Shown: positions 46,780 through 55,397 of the stretch, one piece after another | Position numbering within the stretch: position 1 is the first letter of the stretch | Layout of the letters: each line of letters starts with the position of its first letter | Origin: Kaistia adipata DSM 17808 | GTDB lineage: Bacteria; Pseudomonadota; Alphaproteobacteria; Rhizobiales; Kaistiaceae | NCBI RefSeq assembly: GCF_000423225.1 | Contig: NZ_AUHO01000006.1 | Span: 558,001-622,000 of the forward strand | Length of the DNA: 64,000 nt | Direction: 5' to 3' | Program-made: the position numbers and the translations under genes | The notes under the pieces: generated by a model | Told to the model about the DNA's origin: nothing | Seen by the model: only the letters and a program-made list of their open reading frames with translations | Database searches by the model: none

Positions 46780-46817
46780 GATTCGGGGATCGAAATAGAA
46801 AATTCTCGATCCGAATC
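46780..46817 (+). terminator. Hairpin after moeA
   Basis: GATTCGG...ATCGA (46780-46793) and TCGAT-CCGAATC (46806-46817) give a 12-bp stem with a two-base bulge and a loop of 12 bases directly after the moeA stop. No run of T follows at once, so it may be a weak terminator or a stabilising end. Confidence 0.4.
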
Positions 46818-46942
46818 AAGAGTTGATTCTTCACAAGATCGAAATCTGATTTAAGATGCGGCCGTCAAGGTCCTCGGCTAAGGAACTGCGCCCGGTAACC
46901 CCTGTTACTCCAGAGCGCATCGAGCCGCGGGGAGGTGTTCCA

Positions 46943-47191
46943 ATGGGTAAGTCGGTTGCCAAGCCGTCCCTCGGCACGCGCACGCTCGATTTCGGGTCGA
47001 GCTTTGCGGCGGGAGCGATGATGCTCTCGCGCATGAATCGATCCGAACTTTCGCGCTTCGACGACCTCGTCGCCGATCTCTGCTGCCTGCGCGTGTCGGG
47101 CCTCCGGAGCGAGGATGCCGTCGAGTCGCAGCTGGCGGCCCGCCGGCGGTGGCTGCGCCAGAGCGCCCGCAGGGACAACAGCAAGGGTTAA
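46943..47191 (+). CDS. Small protein after moeA, unknown
   Basis: An 82-residue basic protein starting MGKSVAKPSLGTRTLDFGSS with GGGGAGG 7 bases upstream; a longer in-frame reading to 46859 is not backed by any ribosome site. The middle is helical (MMLSRMNRSELSRFDDLVAD) with two Cys (DLCCLRV), and the end is Arg-rich (AARRRWLRQSARRDNSKG). It lies where lexA often stands in Rhizobiales, yet has no LexA motif. The preceding 167 bases hold the moeA hairpin and an AT-rich stretch that could carry a promoter. Confidence 0.5.
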   Translation: MGKSVAKPSLGTRTLDFGSSFAAGAMMLSRMNRSELSRFDDLVADLCCLRVSGLRSEDAVESQLAARRRWLRQSARRDNSKG

Positions 47192-47206
47192 CGGCGCGCC
47201 GGCGCG

Positions 47207-48022
47207 TTAGCCATTTGTCAACATGCCGGTATCCCTCGCCCCGACGCGTTCCGTCTTGTGGGCGCCCGTCGCCGCGTGCGCGCCGAAATCGAGGTCGACA
47301 ACCAGCGGCAGATGGTCGGAGGCGACGCGGGCGAGCGGCGTCCGGACCACCTCGACATTGTGGATCCGCGCCTGGCCCCGCAGCCAGACATGGTCGATCC
47401 GCAGCGCCGGCAGACGGCCCGGGAAGGTCGGCTTGGCCTTGCGCTCGCCCCAGGCCTTCTGCACATCGACGAATTCGGAGGCGAGCCGGCGATAGGGCGC
47501 CAGTCCCGGCGGCGCGTTGAAGTCGCCGAGGAAGACAACCGGATCACGGCAGTCGGGATGGCCGAGCCAGTCGGGCCCCAGCAGCGTCGAGAGCTGCAGC
47601 ATCTGCTCGTGCGGCCAGACGCCGAGATGGGTGTTGACCACCTGCACGGCGACGCCGCCTCCGACATCGACCGAGGCCCAGAGCGCGCCCCGCGGCTCCA
47701 CCTTGATGCGGTCGTGGAAGCCCGGCAGCACCCCCGTCTTGCGCATCGAGTAGGGCAGCGCCGTCAGGATGGCGTCGCCATAATGCTCGTCCGGACCGAT
47801 CCGGGTCGACGGGTGGAAATGCACGTCCATGCCGAGCAGGTCGGCCAGCATGCGCGCCTGGTCGATGCGGCCGCTGCGCGGGCGGCCGACGTCGATTTCC
47901 TGCAACGCGACAATGTCCGGCTCGCAGCGTTCAATCACATTGGCGATGCGCTCTGGCGACATCTGCTTGTCGATGCCGACGCAGGCGTGGACGTTGTAGG
48001 AGAGGATGCGGACGCTCTTCAT
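47207..48022 (-). CDS. Endonuclease/exonuclease/phosphatase (EEP) family protein
   Basis: A 271-residue EEP-fold protein starting MKSVRILSYNVHACVGID; the codons before 48022 add no conserved residues. The metal and phosphate-binding marks are Asn in SYNVHACVG, Glu in IVALQEIDVGRPRS, His in QVVNTHLGVW, Asp/Asn in VFLGDFNAPPG and the final His in RVASDHLPLVVDLDF. The end resembles the phospholipase D/cardiolipin-linked EEP genes of Rhizobiales, but those partners are not adjacent here. It could cut DNA, lipid head groups or nucleotides; the sequence alone does not decide. Confidence 0.85.
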   Translation of the reverse strand: MKSVRILSYNVHACVGIDKQMSPERIANVIERCEPDIVALQEIDVGRPRSGRIDQARMLADLLGMDVHFHPSTRIGPDEHYGDAILTALPYSMRKTGVLPGFHDRIKVEPRGALWASVDVGGGVAVQVVNTHLGVWPHEQMLQLSTLLGPDWLGHPDCRDPVVFLGDFNAPPGLAPYRRLASEFVDVQKAWGERKAKPTFPGRLPALRIDHVWLRGQARIHNVEVVRTPLARVASDHLPLVVDLDFGAHAATGAHKTERVGARDTGMLTNG

Positions 48023-48109
48023 GATTCCCACAGTAGCGGGGAAGCGGGCCAAGGCAATTCACCCTTTGCCCAATGTGCAGATATTCCGAGAGTTCCCGAG
48101 CCCCTGCCC

Positions 48110-48391
48110 TCAGCTGCGGCGACGGTGAATCGCCGTGCCGAGCGCCGCGACCCAGGTGCGCGCCGGCTTGAAGTCGGGTTCCGCCTTGCCCGCCTCCAGC
48201 TCGGCGATGAGCACGTCGAGCTTGGCGGCGATCACCTCCAGCGTCTCGCGATCATACTTGTCCATGGCGGGGTCGACCTCGACCTCGCGGCGGATGACGG
48301 CGAAGGTTTCGCGCCAGGTTTCCGTGTCGCCGGCCGTCGCGCCCGGCTGCAGGGCGTTGTGCAGCCCGCCGAGAAGTTCCAGAACGTCCAT
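48110..48391 (-). CDS. Small acidic helical protein, unknown
   Basis: A 93-residue protein (MDVLELLGGLHNALQPGATA, then ETWRETFAVIRREVEVDPAM and ETLEVIAAKLDVLIAELEAG) with two amphipathic helices likely to form a coiled-coil hairpin. No family recognised. It lies between the EEP gene and the RND pump gene, both on the same strand, but gaps of 75-90 bases on each side suggest it may stand alone. Confidence 0.55.
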   Translation of the reverse strand: MDVLELLGGLHNALQPGATAGDTETWRETFAVIRREVEVDPAMDKYDRETLEVIAAKLDVLIAELEAGKAEPDFKPARTWVAALGTAIHRRRS

Positions 48392-48466
48392 CTTGTCCCT
48401 ACCTGCTGATGCTTGGGCCTCCTTATCCCCCCTGCGCCCCTTGCCTTCAAGGGCACAAGCTCGCGA

Positions 48467-51400
48467 TCAGCCGGCCGGAACCGCCTCCGCCTCGCTCGGC
48501 CGCGCGGAGCCGGGGTCGCGCGAGGCCGGCTCTCGGATGCGGAAGCAGGCGACATAGAGCGCCGGCAGGAACAGAAGCGTCAGCAGCGTCGCGCCGGCCA
48601 GGCCGCCGACGATGGCATAGGCCATCGGCCCCCAGAACACGTCGCTCATGATCGGGATCATGCCGAGGATCGCCGCCGAGGCGGTCAGCATGATCGGCCG
48701 GAAGCGGTGCTGCGCCGCCTCGATCACCGCCTCCCAGGCGTCCTCGCCCCCCTTGCGCGTGTGCTCGATCTGGTCGATCAGGATCACCGAGTTGCGGATG
48801 ATCATGCCGGCCAGCGCGATGATGCCGAGCGTCGCGACGAAGCCCATCGGCGTGTCAGTGAGCAGCAGCGCCGCCACCACGCCGATCAGGCCGAGCGGCG
48901 CGACGCTGATCACCATCAGCAGCCGCGACACGCTCTGGAGCTGCACCATCAGCACGATCAGCATCATGCCGACCATGATCGGCACCTGCGCCATCAGCGC
49001 GGCGTTGCTCTGCGCGCTCTTCTCGACCGTGCCGCCATCGACGATCGCCGCGCCGAACGGAAGCGAACCGCGGATCTTGTCGACTTCCGGCTGCAGCCGC
49101 TGATACACGGTCGCCGCCTGCAATCCGGGCATCATGTTGGCCTGCACGGTCATGGTCGGCACGCCGTCGCGTAGGCCGACATAGCCCTCGTCGAGCACAT
49201 AGTCGATCGAGGCGACCTCGCGCAGCGGCACGGAATGACCGCTGGGCAGGCTGATCTGCAGGTTGCGCACGCCGTCGAGCGAGGCGCGGGTGCCGTCATC
49301 GGCGCGCGCCACCACGTCGATCAGGTAGATCGAGTCGCGGAGCTGCGTGATGGTGGTGCCGGAGAGGACCGTCTGCAGCGCCTGCGACATGGTCTTGGAG
49401 CTCAGCCCGACCCGCCGGGCGGCGTCCTGGTCAACAACGATCCGCAGCGTCTTGTTCTTGACGCTCCAGTCGAAGTTGATGTCGCGCGCCAGGCCGGACG
49501 CGTTCATCACGGCGACGAGCTCGTCCGCGAACTTGCGCGCCTCGTCCGGCGTGCGGCCGGTGACGCGGTACTGGATCGGCCAGCCGACCGGCGGTCCAAG
49601 CTCCAGGTCCTGCACGAAGGTGGTCGCCTCCGGCGCCGTCGTCGGCAAGGCCGCCACCAGCTTCGCCTTGACCCGCTCGCGCTCCTCCAGCCCCTTGTTG
49701 ACAATGACGAACTGGCCGACGAAGGGATTGTCGCTCAGCACGGCGAGCGGCAGATAGAAGCGGATCGCGCCGCCACCGATGTAGTTCGAGTAGCGCTCGA
49801 CGTCGGGGTCGCCGTCAAGCAGGGTCTGGATGCGGGTGATGACGGCCTCGGTGGCGAAGATCGAGGATGATGTCGGCATGTTGACCGTCACGAGCAGCTC
49901 CGGCCGGTCGGACGACGGGAAGAACTGCCGCTGCACGAATTGCTGGCCATAGAGCGCCAGCACCAGCAGGCCGACCGCAACGGCGATGGTGACGTATCGC
50001 AGCCGCATGCAGGCCAGCAGCAGATGCTTGTAGATCGTGGTCACCCAGCCATATTCGCGGGCGCCTTCCTTGTGCTTCTTGACGATCTTGTCGGGCAGCA
50101 CCGCGACGCCGATGACCGGGGCGAAGACGACGGCCACGAACCAGGACGAGGTCAGCGCCATCGCGATGACGGCGAACAGCGAGAAGCAGTACTGGCCGGT
50201 ATTGCTCTCGGCGAAGCCGATCGGGAAGAAGCCGAGGATCGTGACCAGCGTGCCGGTCAGCATCGGAAACGCCGTCGTGACATAGGCGAAGGTCGCCGCC
50301 TTCGCCTTCGCGTAGCCTTCCTCGATCTTCGAGATCATCATCTCGATGGTGATCATGGCGTCATCGACCAGAAGCCCGAGCGCGATGATCAGCGCGCCGA
50401 GCGAGATGCGCTGCAGGCTGATCCCGGCAAGCTCCATGCCGATGAAGACGATCGAGAGAACGAGCGGGATCGACAGGGCGACGACGAGGCCGGCGCGCAG
50501 GCCGAGGCTGAGGAAGCTGACCGCGAGCACGATGATCAGCGCCTCGAGCAGCGCATCGGTGAAGCCGGCGATGGAATGCTTGACGACCTGGGGCTGATCC
50601 GAGACGAGCACCACGTCGATGCCGATCGGAAATTCCTGCTGCAGTTGCGCCGCGATCCTGGCCAGTCCCTCGCCGAATTCCAGGTTGTTGCCGCCAGATT
50701 TCATCGACATGCCGAGCCCGATCGCCGGCTTGCCGTTGACGCGGAACATCTTGGTCGGCGGATCGACATAGCCCTCCTCGACCGTCGCGATCGTCGTCAG
50801 CTTGAAGAAGCGGTCGTTGATGAAGAGATTGACCGCTTCCAGGCTCTCCTTGGTGAGAAAGCCGCCGGTGACGTTGACGAGGATGTTTTCGTCCTGCGTG
50901 TTAACCACGCCGGACGGCACCAGCGCGTTCTGGTCGGCGACGGATTCCAGAACGCTGTTCAGGCTGAGGCCGAGGGCGGCGAGCTTCTGCGGCGCGAAGG
51001 ACAGGTAGAATGTCTGGTCCTGCTGGCCGAACATCGTCACCTTGGCGACGTCGCTGCCGTTCTGGAAGGCCACCTTCGCCTGCTCGGCGAAATCGCGCAC
51101 CTGGCGTTGCGTGAAGCCGTCATAGGTGAGGCCGTAGACCACGCCGAAGACGTCGCCGAACTCGTCGTTGAAGAACGGCCCCTGGATGCCCTGCGGGAAG
51201 TTCTGCCGGATGTCGTAGACCTTCTTGCGCACCTCGTACCAGATGAACGGGATCTGTTCCGGCGGGGTCGACTGCAGCAGATTCACATAGATGACCGCCT
51301 GGCCGGGCGTCGTATAGGAATTGATGTAGTCGATGTTCGGCGTCTCGCGCAGCTTCTTCTCGAGCCGCTCGGTGATCTGGGCGATCGTGTCTTCGGTCGT

Positions 51401-51571
51401 CGCGCCGGGCCAGTTGACCTGCACCAGCATGGTCTGGACGGCGAAGTCGGGATCCTCCTCGCGTCCGAGGCTCATGTAGGACTTCACGCCCGCCAGCAGG
51501 CAGAGCACCATGAAGAAGGTGACGAGCGTCTTGTGGTTGATCGCCCATTCCGAGAGATTGACGCCACCCAT
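48467..51571 (-). CDS. RND efflux transporter, inner-membrane pump
   Basis: About 1034 residues of the AcrB/MexF class. A first helix (TLVTFFMVLCLLAGVKSYMS) is followed by the large porter loop (LEKKLRETPNIDYINSYT), helices 2-6 with LVVALSIPLVLSIVFIGM and the proton-relay region ALGLLVDDAMITIEMMISKI (Asp-Asp), a second loop, and the closing helices with LGIIALAGMIIRNSVILID. It should pump small hydrophobic or amphipathic compounds out of the periplasm. The ATG at 51571 shares one base with the adaptor stop; a GTG at 51574 is also possible. The outer-membrane partner is not in the window. Confidence 0.93.
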   Translation of the reverse strand: MGGVNLSEWAINHKTLVTFFMVLCLLAGVKSYMSLGREEDPDFAVQTMLVQVNWPGATTEDTIAQITERLEKKLRETPNIDYINSYTTPGQAVIYVNLLQSTPPEQIPFIWYEVRKKVYDIRQNFPQGIQGPFFNDEFGDVFGVVYGLTYDGFTQRQVRDFAEQAKVAFQNGSDVAKVTMFGQQDQTFYLSFAPQKLAALGLSLNSVLESVADQNALVPSGVVNTQDENILVNVTGGFLTKESLEAVNLFINDRFFKLTTIATVEEGYVDPPTKMFRVNGKPAIGLGMSMKSGGNNLEFGEGLARIAAQLQQEFPIGIDVVLVSDQPQVVKHSIAGFTDALLEALIIVLAVSFLSLGLRAGLVVALSIPLVLSIVFIGMELAGISLQRISLGALIIALGLLVDDAMITIEMMISKIEEGYAKAKAATFAYVTTAFPMLTGTLVTILGFFPIGFAESNTGQYCFSLFAVIAMALTSSWFVAVVFAPVIGVAVLPDKIVKKHKEGAREYGWVTTIYKHLLLACMRLRYVTIAVAVGLLVLALYGQQFVQRQFFPSSDRPELLVTVNMPTSSSIFATEAVITRIQTLLDGDPDVERYSNYIGGGAIRFYLPLAVLSDNPFVGQFVIVNKGLEERERVKAKLVAALPTTAPEATTFVQDLELGPPVGWPIQYRVTGRTPDEARKFADELVAVMNASGLARDINFDWSVKNKTLRIVVDQDAARRVGLSSKTMSQALQTVLSGTTITQLRDSIYLIDVVARADDGTRASLDGVRNLQISLPSGHSVPLREVASIDYVLDEGYVGLRDGVPTMTVQANMMPGLQAATVYQRLQPEVDKIRGSLPFGAAIVDGGTVEKSAQSNAALMAQVPIMVGMMLIVLMVQLQSVSRLLMVISVAPLGLIGVVAALLLTDTPMGFVATLGIIALAGMIIRNSVILIDQIEHTRKGGEDAWEAVIEAAQHRFRPIMLTASAAILGMIPIMSDVFWGPMAYAIVGGLAGATLLTLLFLPALYVACFRIREPASRDPGSARPSEAEAVPAG

Positions 51572-52668
51572 CACTTCGCCCCGGCCTGCTCGATGGCGAC
51601 CTTCTGACCTTCGGCGAGCGAATTGACCCCCGCGACGACGACCCGTTCCCCGGTCTCGAGGCCGCCCTTCACCGTCACGGTCTTGGCGTCATACTGGCCG
51701 ATCGTCACCGGCACCTTCTTGACCGTGCTGTCGGGCTCGGAAACGATCCACACCGCCGGACTGTCGCCGGTCTGCAGGATGGCGGTCGCCGGCAGAGTGA
51801 CGACGATGTCGCCCTGGAAATTGACCTCGCCGACCACGACCGCGCCGATGAACATTTCCGGCGGCGGATTGTCCAGCGTCACCTTCACCGTGTAGGTGCC
51901 GGTGATCGGATCCGCGTTCGGCGCGATCTCGCGCACCTGGCCGGTGGTCTGGACGTCAGGCTTCGCCTGCAGCCAGACCTTGACGTTCATGCCCACCCTG
52001 GCGAGCGCGATGTTGAGGACCGAGATGGAGAAGACGCCGTCGCGCGCGTCGAAGCTCGACAGCTGCACGACCATCTCGCCCGCCTGAACAACCTGACCGA
52101 CATTGGCGCCAACCTGGGTGACCACGCCGTCCGTGGGGGCGTTCAGCGTCGTGTAGGCCAGCTGATCCTTGGCCAGCTTCAGGTCGGCCTGCGCCCCCAT
52201 CAGGCCTGCCCGCGCCGCCTGCAGGTCCTTCAGCGCCTGGTCGTAGCGCGCCTGCGAGGTGAACCCGTTCGCGAGCAGCTGCTTGAAGCGGCTTTCCTCG
52301 CCGCTCGCCTGGTCGAGCGCGGCCTGCGCGTTGTTCACGCCGGACTGGGCCGAAGTCAGCTTCGATTCGTAGTCGACCGGATCGATGGTGGCGAGGATGT
52401 CGCCTTCCTTCACCGAATTGCCGATGTCGACATTGCGGCTCAGCAGCCGCCCGCTGACCAGGAAGCCGATATTGTTGATATAGCGCGCCTCGACCGTGCC
52501 GCTGCCCTGCCCTTCGAGCTTCAGCGGCTTGGGGTCGACCACGACCGTGTGCACGACCCGCGGAGGCAGCGGCGCCGGCTTTTCCTCGGAGCAGCCGGCG
52601 AGCGGCAGGCCAAAGCCCCCGGCAAGCAAAACCGCAGCCAGAACCTTCGCACCCCGACCAGACAGCAT
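51571..52668 (-). CDS. RND efflux periplasmic adaptor, lipoprotein
   Basis: A 365-residue adaptor. The start at 52668 (MLSGRGAKVLAAVLLAGG) has GGGGTGGA 6 bases before it; ATG at 52674 and 52710 are alternatives. The lipobox LAGC gives Cys26 as the acylated residue. The mature part has SGTVEARYINNIGFLVSGRL, a helical hairpin (SAQSGVNNAQAALDQASGEE) and the lipoyl return TLNAPTDGVVTQVGANVGQV, the MexA/AcrA layout. It links the pump (next gene, overlapping by one to four bases) to an outer-membrane channel. Confidence 0.9.
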   Translation of the reverse strand: MLSGRGAKVLAAVLLAGGFGLPLAGCSEEKPAPLPPRVVHTVVVDPKPLKLEGQGSGTVEARYINNIGFLVSGRLLSRNVDIGNSVKEGDILATIDPVDYESKLTSAQSGVNNAQAALDQASGEESRFKQLLANGFTSQARYDQALKDLQAARAGLMGAQADLKLAKDQLAYTTLNAPTDGVVTQVGANVGQVVQAGEMVVQLSSFDARDGVFSISVLNIALARVGMNVKVWLQAKPDVQTTGQVREIAPNADPITGTYTVKVTLDNPPPEMFIGAVVVGEVNFQGDIVVTLPATAILQTGDSPAVWIVSEPDSTVKKVPVTIGQYDAKTVTVKGGLETGERVVVAGVNSLAEGQKVAIEQAGAK

Positions 52669-52791
52669 TGGCATTCCACCCCGATTCCATCCAGAAACCG
52701 GGGTTATCATGCAAATTCCCCTACGGAATCACCAGTACTTCTCGAAGGGAACCGTCAAGAAGTCCAGTGATCCCGTTGCGGGATACAGCGG

Positions 52792-54135
52792 TTACTCTGC
52801 GGCGACATCCAGCTGGAACGAGCCGTCATCGCCCGGCCGACCGACGCTCACATAGCGGAATCCCTCGCGCACCACGTCGTCGCGACGATAGATGTTGCGC
52901 AGGTCGACCAGCAGCGGCGTCCGCATCACACCATGCAGCCGCTTCAGGTCGAGCGCGCGGAAGGTATTCCACTCCGTCACGATGACGAGCGCGTCGGCGT
53001 CGGTCGCCGCGTCATAGGCGTCGGTGGCGTAGGTGACGTCGCTGAGCAGCTGGCGCGCGGGCTCCATGCCCTCGGGGTCATAGGCCGCGATGGTCGCGCC
53101 GGCGTCCTGCAGCGCCTGGATGATCGACAGCGACGGCGCCTCGCGCATGTCGTCGGTGTTCGGCTTGAAGGTCAGGCCCAGCACCGCGACCTTCTTGCCG
53201 CGGATGTCGCCGTCGCTCGCCTGGATCACCTTGCGCGCCATGGCGCGCTTGCGCTGGTCGTTGATAGAGACGGTCGTCTCGATCAGCCGCAGCGGCGTGC
53301 CGTGGTCCTGCGCCGTCTTGACGAGGGCGAGCGTATCCTTCGGGAAGCAGGAGCCTCCATAGCCGGGACCGGCGTGCAGGAATTTCGGGCCGATGCGGTT
53401 GTCGAGGCCGATGCCGCGCGACACCGCCTGCACGTCGGCGCCGACGCTCTCGCACAGATCCGCCATCTCGTTGATGAAGGTGATCTTCATGGCGAGGAAG
53501 GCGTTGGCGGCGTATTTGATCAGCTCCGAGGAACGGCGCGACGTGAACAGGATCGGCGCCTGGTTCAGGTAGAGCGGCCGGTAGACCTCCGCCATCTCCG
53601 CCCTGCCGCGCTCGCCCTCGAGGCCGACGACGATGCGGTCGGGTCGCTTGAAGTCGTCGATCGCAGCGCCCTCGCGCAGGAACTCCGGATTGGAGACGAC
53701 GGCGACGTCGGCGTCCGGATTGGCCTCTCGGATGACGCGCTCGACCTCGTCGCCGGTGCCGACCGGCACGGTCGACTTGGTGACCACGACGGTGAAGCCG
53801 CGCGCCGCCTGGGCGATTTCGCGCGCCGCGGCATAGACATAGGAGAGATCGGCATGGCCATCGCCGCGCCGCGACGGTGTGCCGACGGCGATGAACACGA
53901 CGTCGGCGGCGGCGACCGGCTCGGCCAGCTCGGTGGTAAAGGAAAGGCGCCCGGCGCGGACGTTGCTCGCGACCAGCTCCTCGAGGCCAGGCTCGTAGAT
54001 CGGGATCTGGTTGCGCTTCAGCGCGTCGATCTTCGCCGCATCCTTGTCGATGCAGGTGACGTCATGGCCGAAATCAGCGAGACAAGCGCCGGACACGAGC
54101 CCGACATAACCAGAACCGATCATCGCGATGCGCAT
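52792..54135 (-). CDS. ugd: UDP-glucose 6-dehydrogenase
   Basis: A 447-residue enzyme starting MRIAMIGSGYVGLVSGACLA (NAD loop GxGxxG). TKSTVPVGTGDEVERVI, NPEFLREGAAIDDFKRPDRI and the catalytic Cys in HAGPGYGGSCFPKDTLALVK are intact, and the C-terminal UDP-binding half holds VAVLGLTFKPNTDDMREAPS. It oxidises UDP-glucose to UDP-glucuronate, a donor for acidic exopolysaccharides and lipid A decoration, so it may supply the glycan island at the start of the window. It stands alone, 120 bases from the adaptor gene of the RND pump, and starts 225 bases from tRNA-Lys. Confidence 0.95.
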   Translation of the reverse strand: MRIAMIGSGYVGLVSGACLADFGHDVTCIDKDAAKIDALKRNQIPIYEPGLEELVASNVRAGRLSFTTELAEPVAAADVVFIAVGTPSRRGDGHADLSYVYAAAREIAQAARGFTVVVTKSTVPVGTGDEVERVIREANPDADVAVVSNPEFLREGAAIDDFKRPDRIVVGLEGERGRAEMAEVYRPLYLNQAPILFTSRRSSELIKYAANAFLAMKITFINEMADLCESVGADVQAVSRGIGLDNRIGPKFLHAGPGYGGSCFPKDTLALVKTAQDHGTPLRLIETTVSINDQRKRAMARKVIQASDGDIRGKKVAVLGLTFKPNTDDMREAPSLSIIQALQDAGATIAAYDPEGMEPARQLLSDVTYATDAYDAATDADALVIVTEWNTFRALDLKRLHGVMRTPLLVDLRNIYRRDDVVREGFRYVSVGRPGDDGSFQLDVAAE

Positions 54136-54303
54136 GTTGACGCCTTCGTTTTCTTCTTGGATGGGAACATCGGCCGATACTAGCCGAGGATTGTGGCCGC
54201 GTCATAACCCCAATCGGGATCGGTTTCTCGCAGGAATCGGTCCATGAGGGGCTCCGGCCGGATAAAACCGTGGACCATTCTCCGGACGGGTCGCGCCAAC
54301 GTC

Positions 54304-54332
54304 TTGACCCGCCCCCGCGCGGCGACTAGGTT
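54304..54332 (+). promoter_or_regulatory. Candidate promoter of tRNA-Lys
   Basis: TTGACC (54304-54309) and TAGGTT (54327-54332) are 17 bases apart and 28 bases before the tRNA. A short hairpin GAGGC-GAC-GCCTC (54346-54358) follows. This is a good sigma-70 layout for a stable RNA gene. Confidence 0.5.
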
Positions 54333-54360
54333 CCGCCCCAATTCGAGGCGACGCCTCGAC

Positions 54361-54436
54361 GAGCCCGTAGCTCAGCCGGTAGAGCACGTGACTTTTAATC
54401 ATGGGGTCTCGGGTTCGAATCCCGACGGGCTCACCA
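54361..54436 (+). tRNA. tRNA-Lys (anticodon UUU)
   Basis: A 76-base tRNA with CCA coded in the DNA. The acceptor stem pairs GAGCCCG with CGGGCTC; the D arm is GTAGCTCAGCCGGTAGAGC-like; the anticodon arm CGTGA-CTTTTAA-TCATG exposes TTT; and the T arm is CGGG-TTCGAAT-CCCG. It reads AAA and AAG lysine codons. It stands alone between ugd and ynfA. Confidence 0.96.
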
Positions 54437-54497
54437 CTCCCCTGATGTTCCGACCTTCGCGGCGCGCCGGCAGCGCTCCTGCGACGGAACCCGCTTC

Positions 54498-54821
54498 ATG
54501 ACCACGATCGCCCTCTACGTCGCCGCCGCGCTGGCCGAGATCGCCGGCTGCTTCGCCTTCTGGGCCTGGCTGCGGCTCGGCCGCTCGGCTTGGTGGCTGC
54601 TGCCGGGCACGCTGTCGCTGGTGCTGTTCGCGGCCCTTTTGACGCTGGTGCCGACCGCGGCGGCCGGACGCGCCTATGCCGCCTATGGCGGCATCTACAT
54701 CATGCTGTCGCTGGTCTGGCTCTGGCTCGCCGAGGGCGTCCGGCCCGACCGCTTCGATGTCGCCGGTGCCCTCGTCTGCCTGGGCGGCGCGGCGATCATC
54801 CTGTTCGCGCCGCGCGGCTGA
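54498..54821 (+). CDS. YnfA family (UPF0060) small membrane protein
   Basis: A 107-residue protein with four membrane helices: [60 protein letters not shown] and [20 protein letters not shown]. The Glu in the first helix ([10 protein letters not shown]) and the pattern are specific for YnfA, a distant relative of small multidrug exporters. It may export cationic compounds, but this has been shown only for a few relatives. It lies 62 bases after tRNA-Lys. Confidence 0.88.
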   Translation: MTTIALYVAAALAEIAGCFAFWAWLRLGRSAWWLLPGTLSLVLFAALLTLVPTAAAGRAYAAYGGIYIMLSLVWLWLAEGVRPDRFDVAGALVCLGGAAIILFAPRG

Positions 54822-54836
54822 TTCCCGCCTCGCTGA

Positions 54837-55319
54837 CTACTGCGCCCTGGGCGGCTTGCCGTTCGACTTGAACCAGCCGGTGAAGGTGCCCTGCGCGGTC
54901 TCGGCGCTGCAGGTGACGACGGACGGCTTGCCCGAATAGGGATCGCTGAACTTGCAGAGGCCGTCCTTCACCTGAATGACCTTCGGCTCCTTGCCCGGCG
55001 CGCGGACGCTGACTTCCGTCACCGGCACGCCGGCAACGCCGGTCTTCTTGTCGCCCGCCATCTTGGTCACGTCACCGGTGAAGCCGACGAGCTGCTTGCC
55101 CTGGGTGAAGATGAACATCACCACGCCGCCCGGCAGCGGCGCGCTCGCCACCTCGTTCTTGCACTGCTTGGTGACGTCCTTGCCGGAGACGACCAGCTTG
55201 GAGCACTTGCCGGCGCTCACCATCACGGGCGGCGGCGGCGGGGTCTTGCCCTGGGCGTGGCCGGCGGCCGGCAGGGCCAGCGTCAGGGCGGTCGCGATCA
55301 GGCTCAGCTTCTTCATCAT
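54837..55319 (-). CDS. Exported protein with conserved Cys pairs, unknown
   Basis: A 160-residue protein with a clean signal peptide (KKLSLIATALTLALPAAGHA, cleavage after AHA). The mature part has KCSKLVVSGKDVTKQCKNEV and later GLCKFSDPYSGKPSVVTCSA: four cysteines, likely two disulphides, around a small beta-rich domain. It could be a periplasmic binding or inhibitor protein. No family is recognised. It is convergent with ynfA 15 bases away. Confidence 0.65.
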   Translation of the reverse strand: MMKKLSLIATALTLALPAAGHAQGKTPPPPPVMVSAGKCSKLVVSGKDVTKQCKNEVASAPLPGGVVMFIFTQGKQLVGFTGDVTKMAGDKKTGVAGVPVTEVSVRAPGKEPKVIQVKDGLCKFSDPYSGKPSVVTCSAETAQGTFTGWFKSNGKPPRAQ

Positions 55320-55397
55320 GTCGTCTCGCTGCGAATCCGGTCTGTTGATGGGGCGAGCATCCGGAGAATTGTGGCATCCCGAGGGAGTTTCGGCTCC

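Noticed and set aside
52770-52784. ATCCCG-TTG-CGGGAT hairpin between ugd and the RND adaptor gene
   Set aside because: Only six base pairs and no T tract; too weak to call a terminator.
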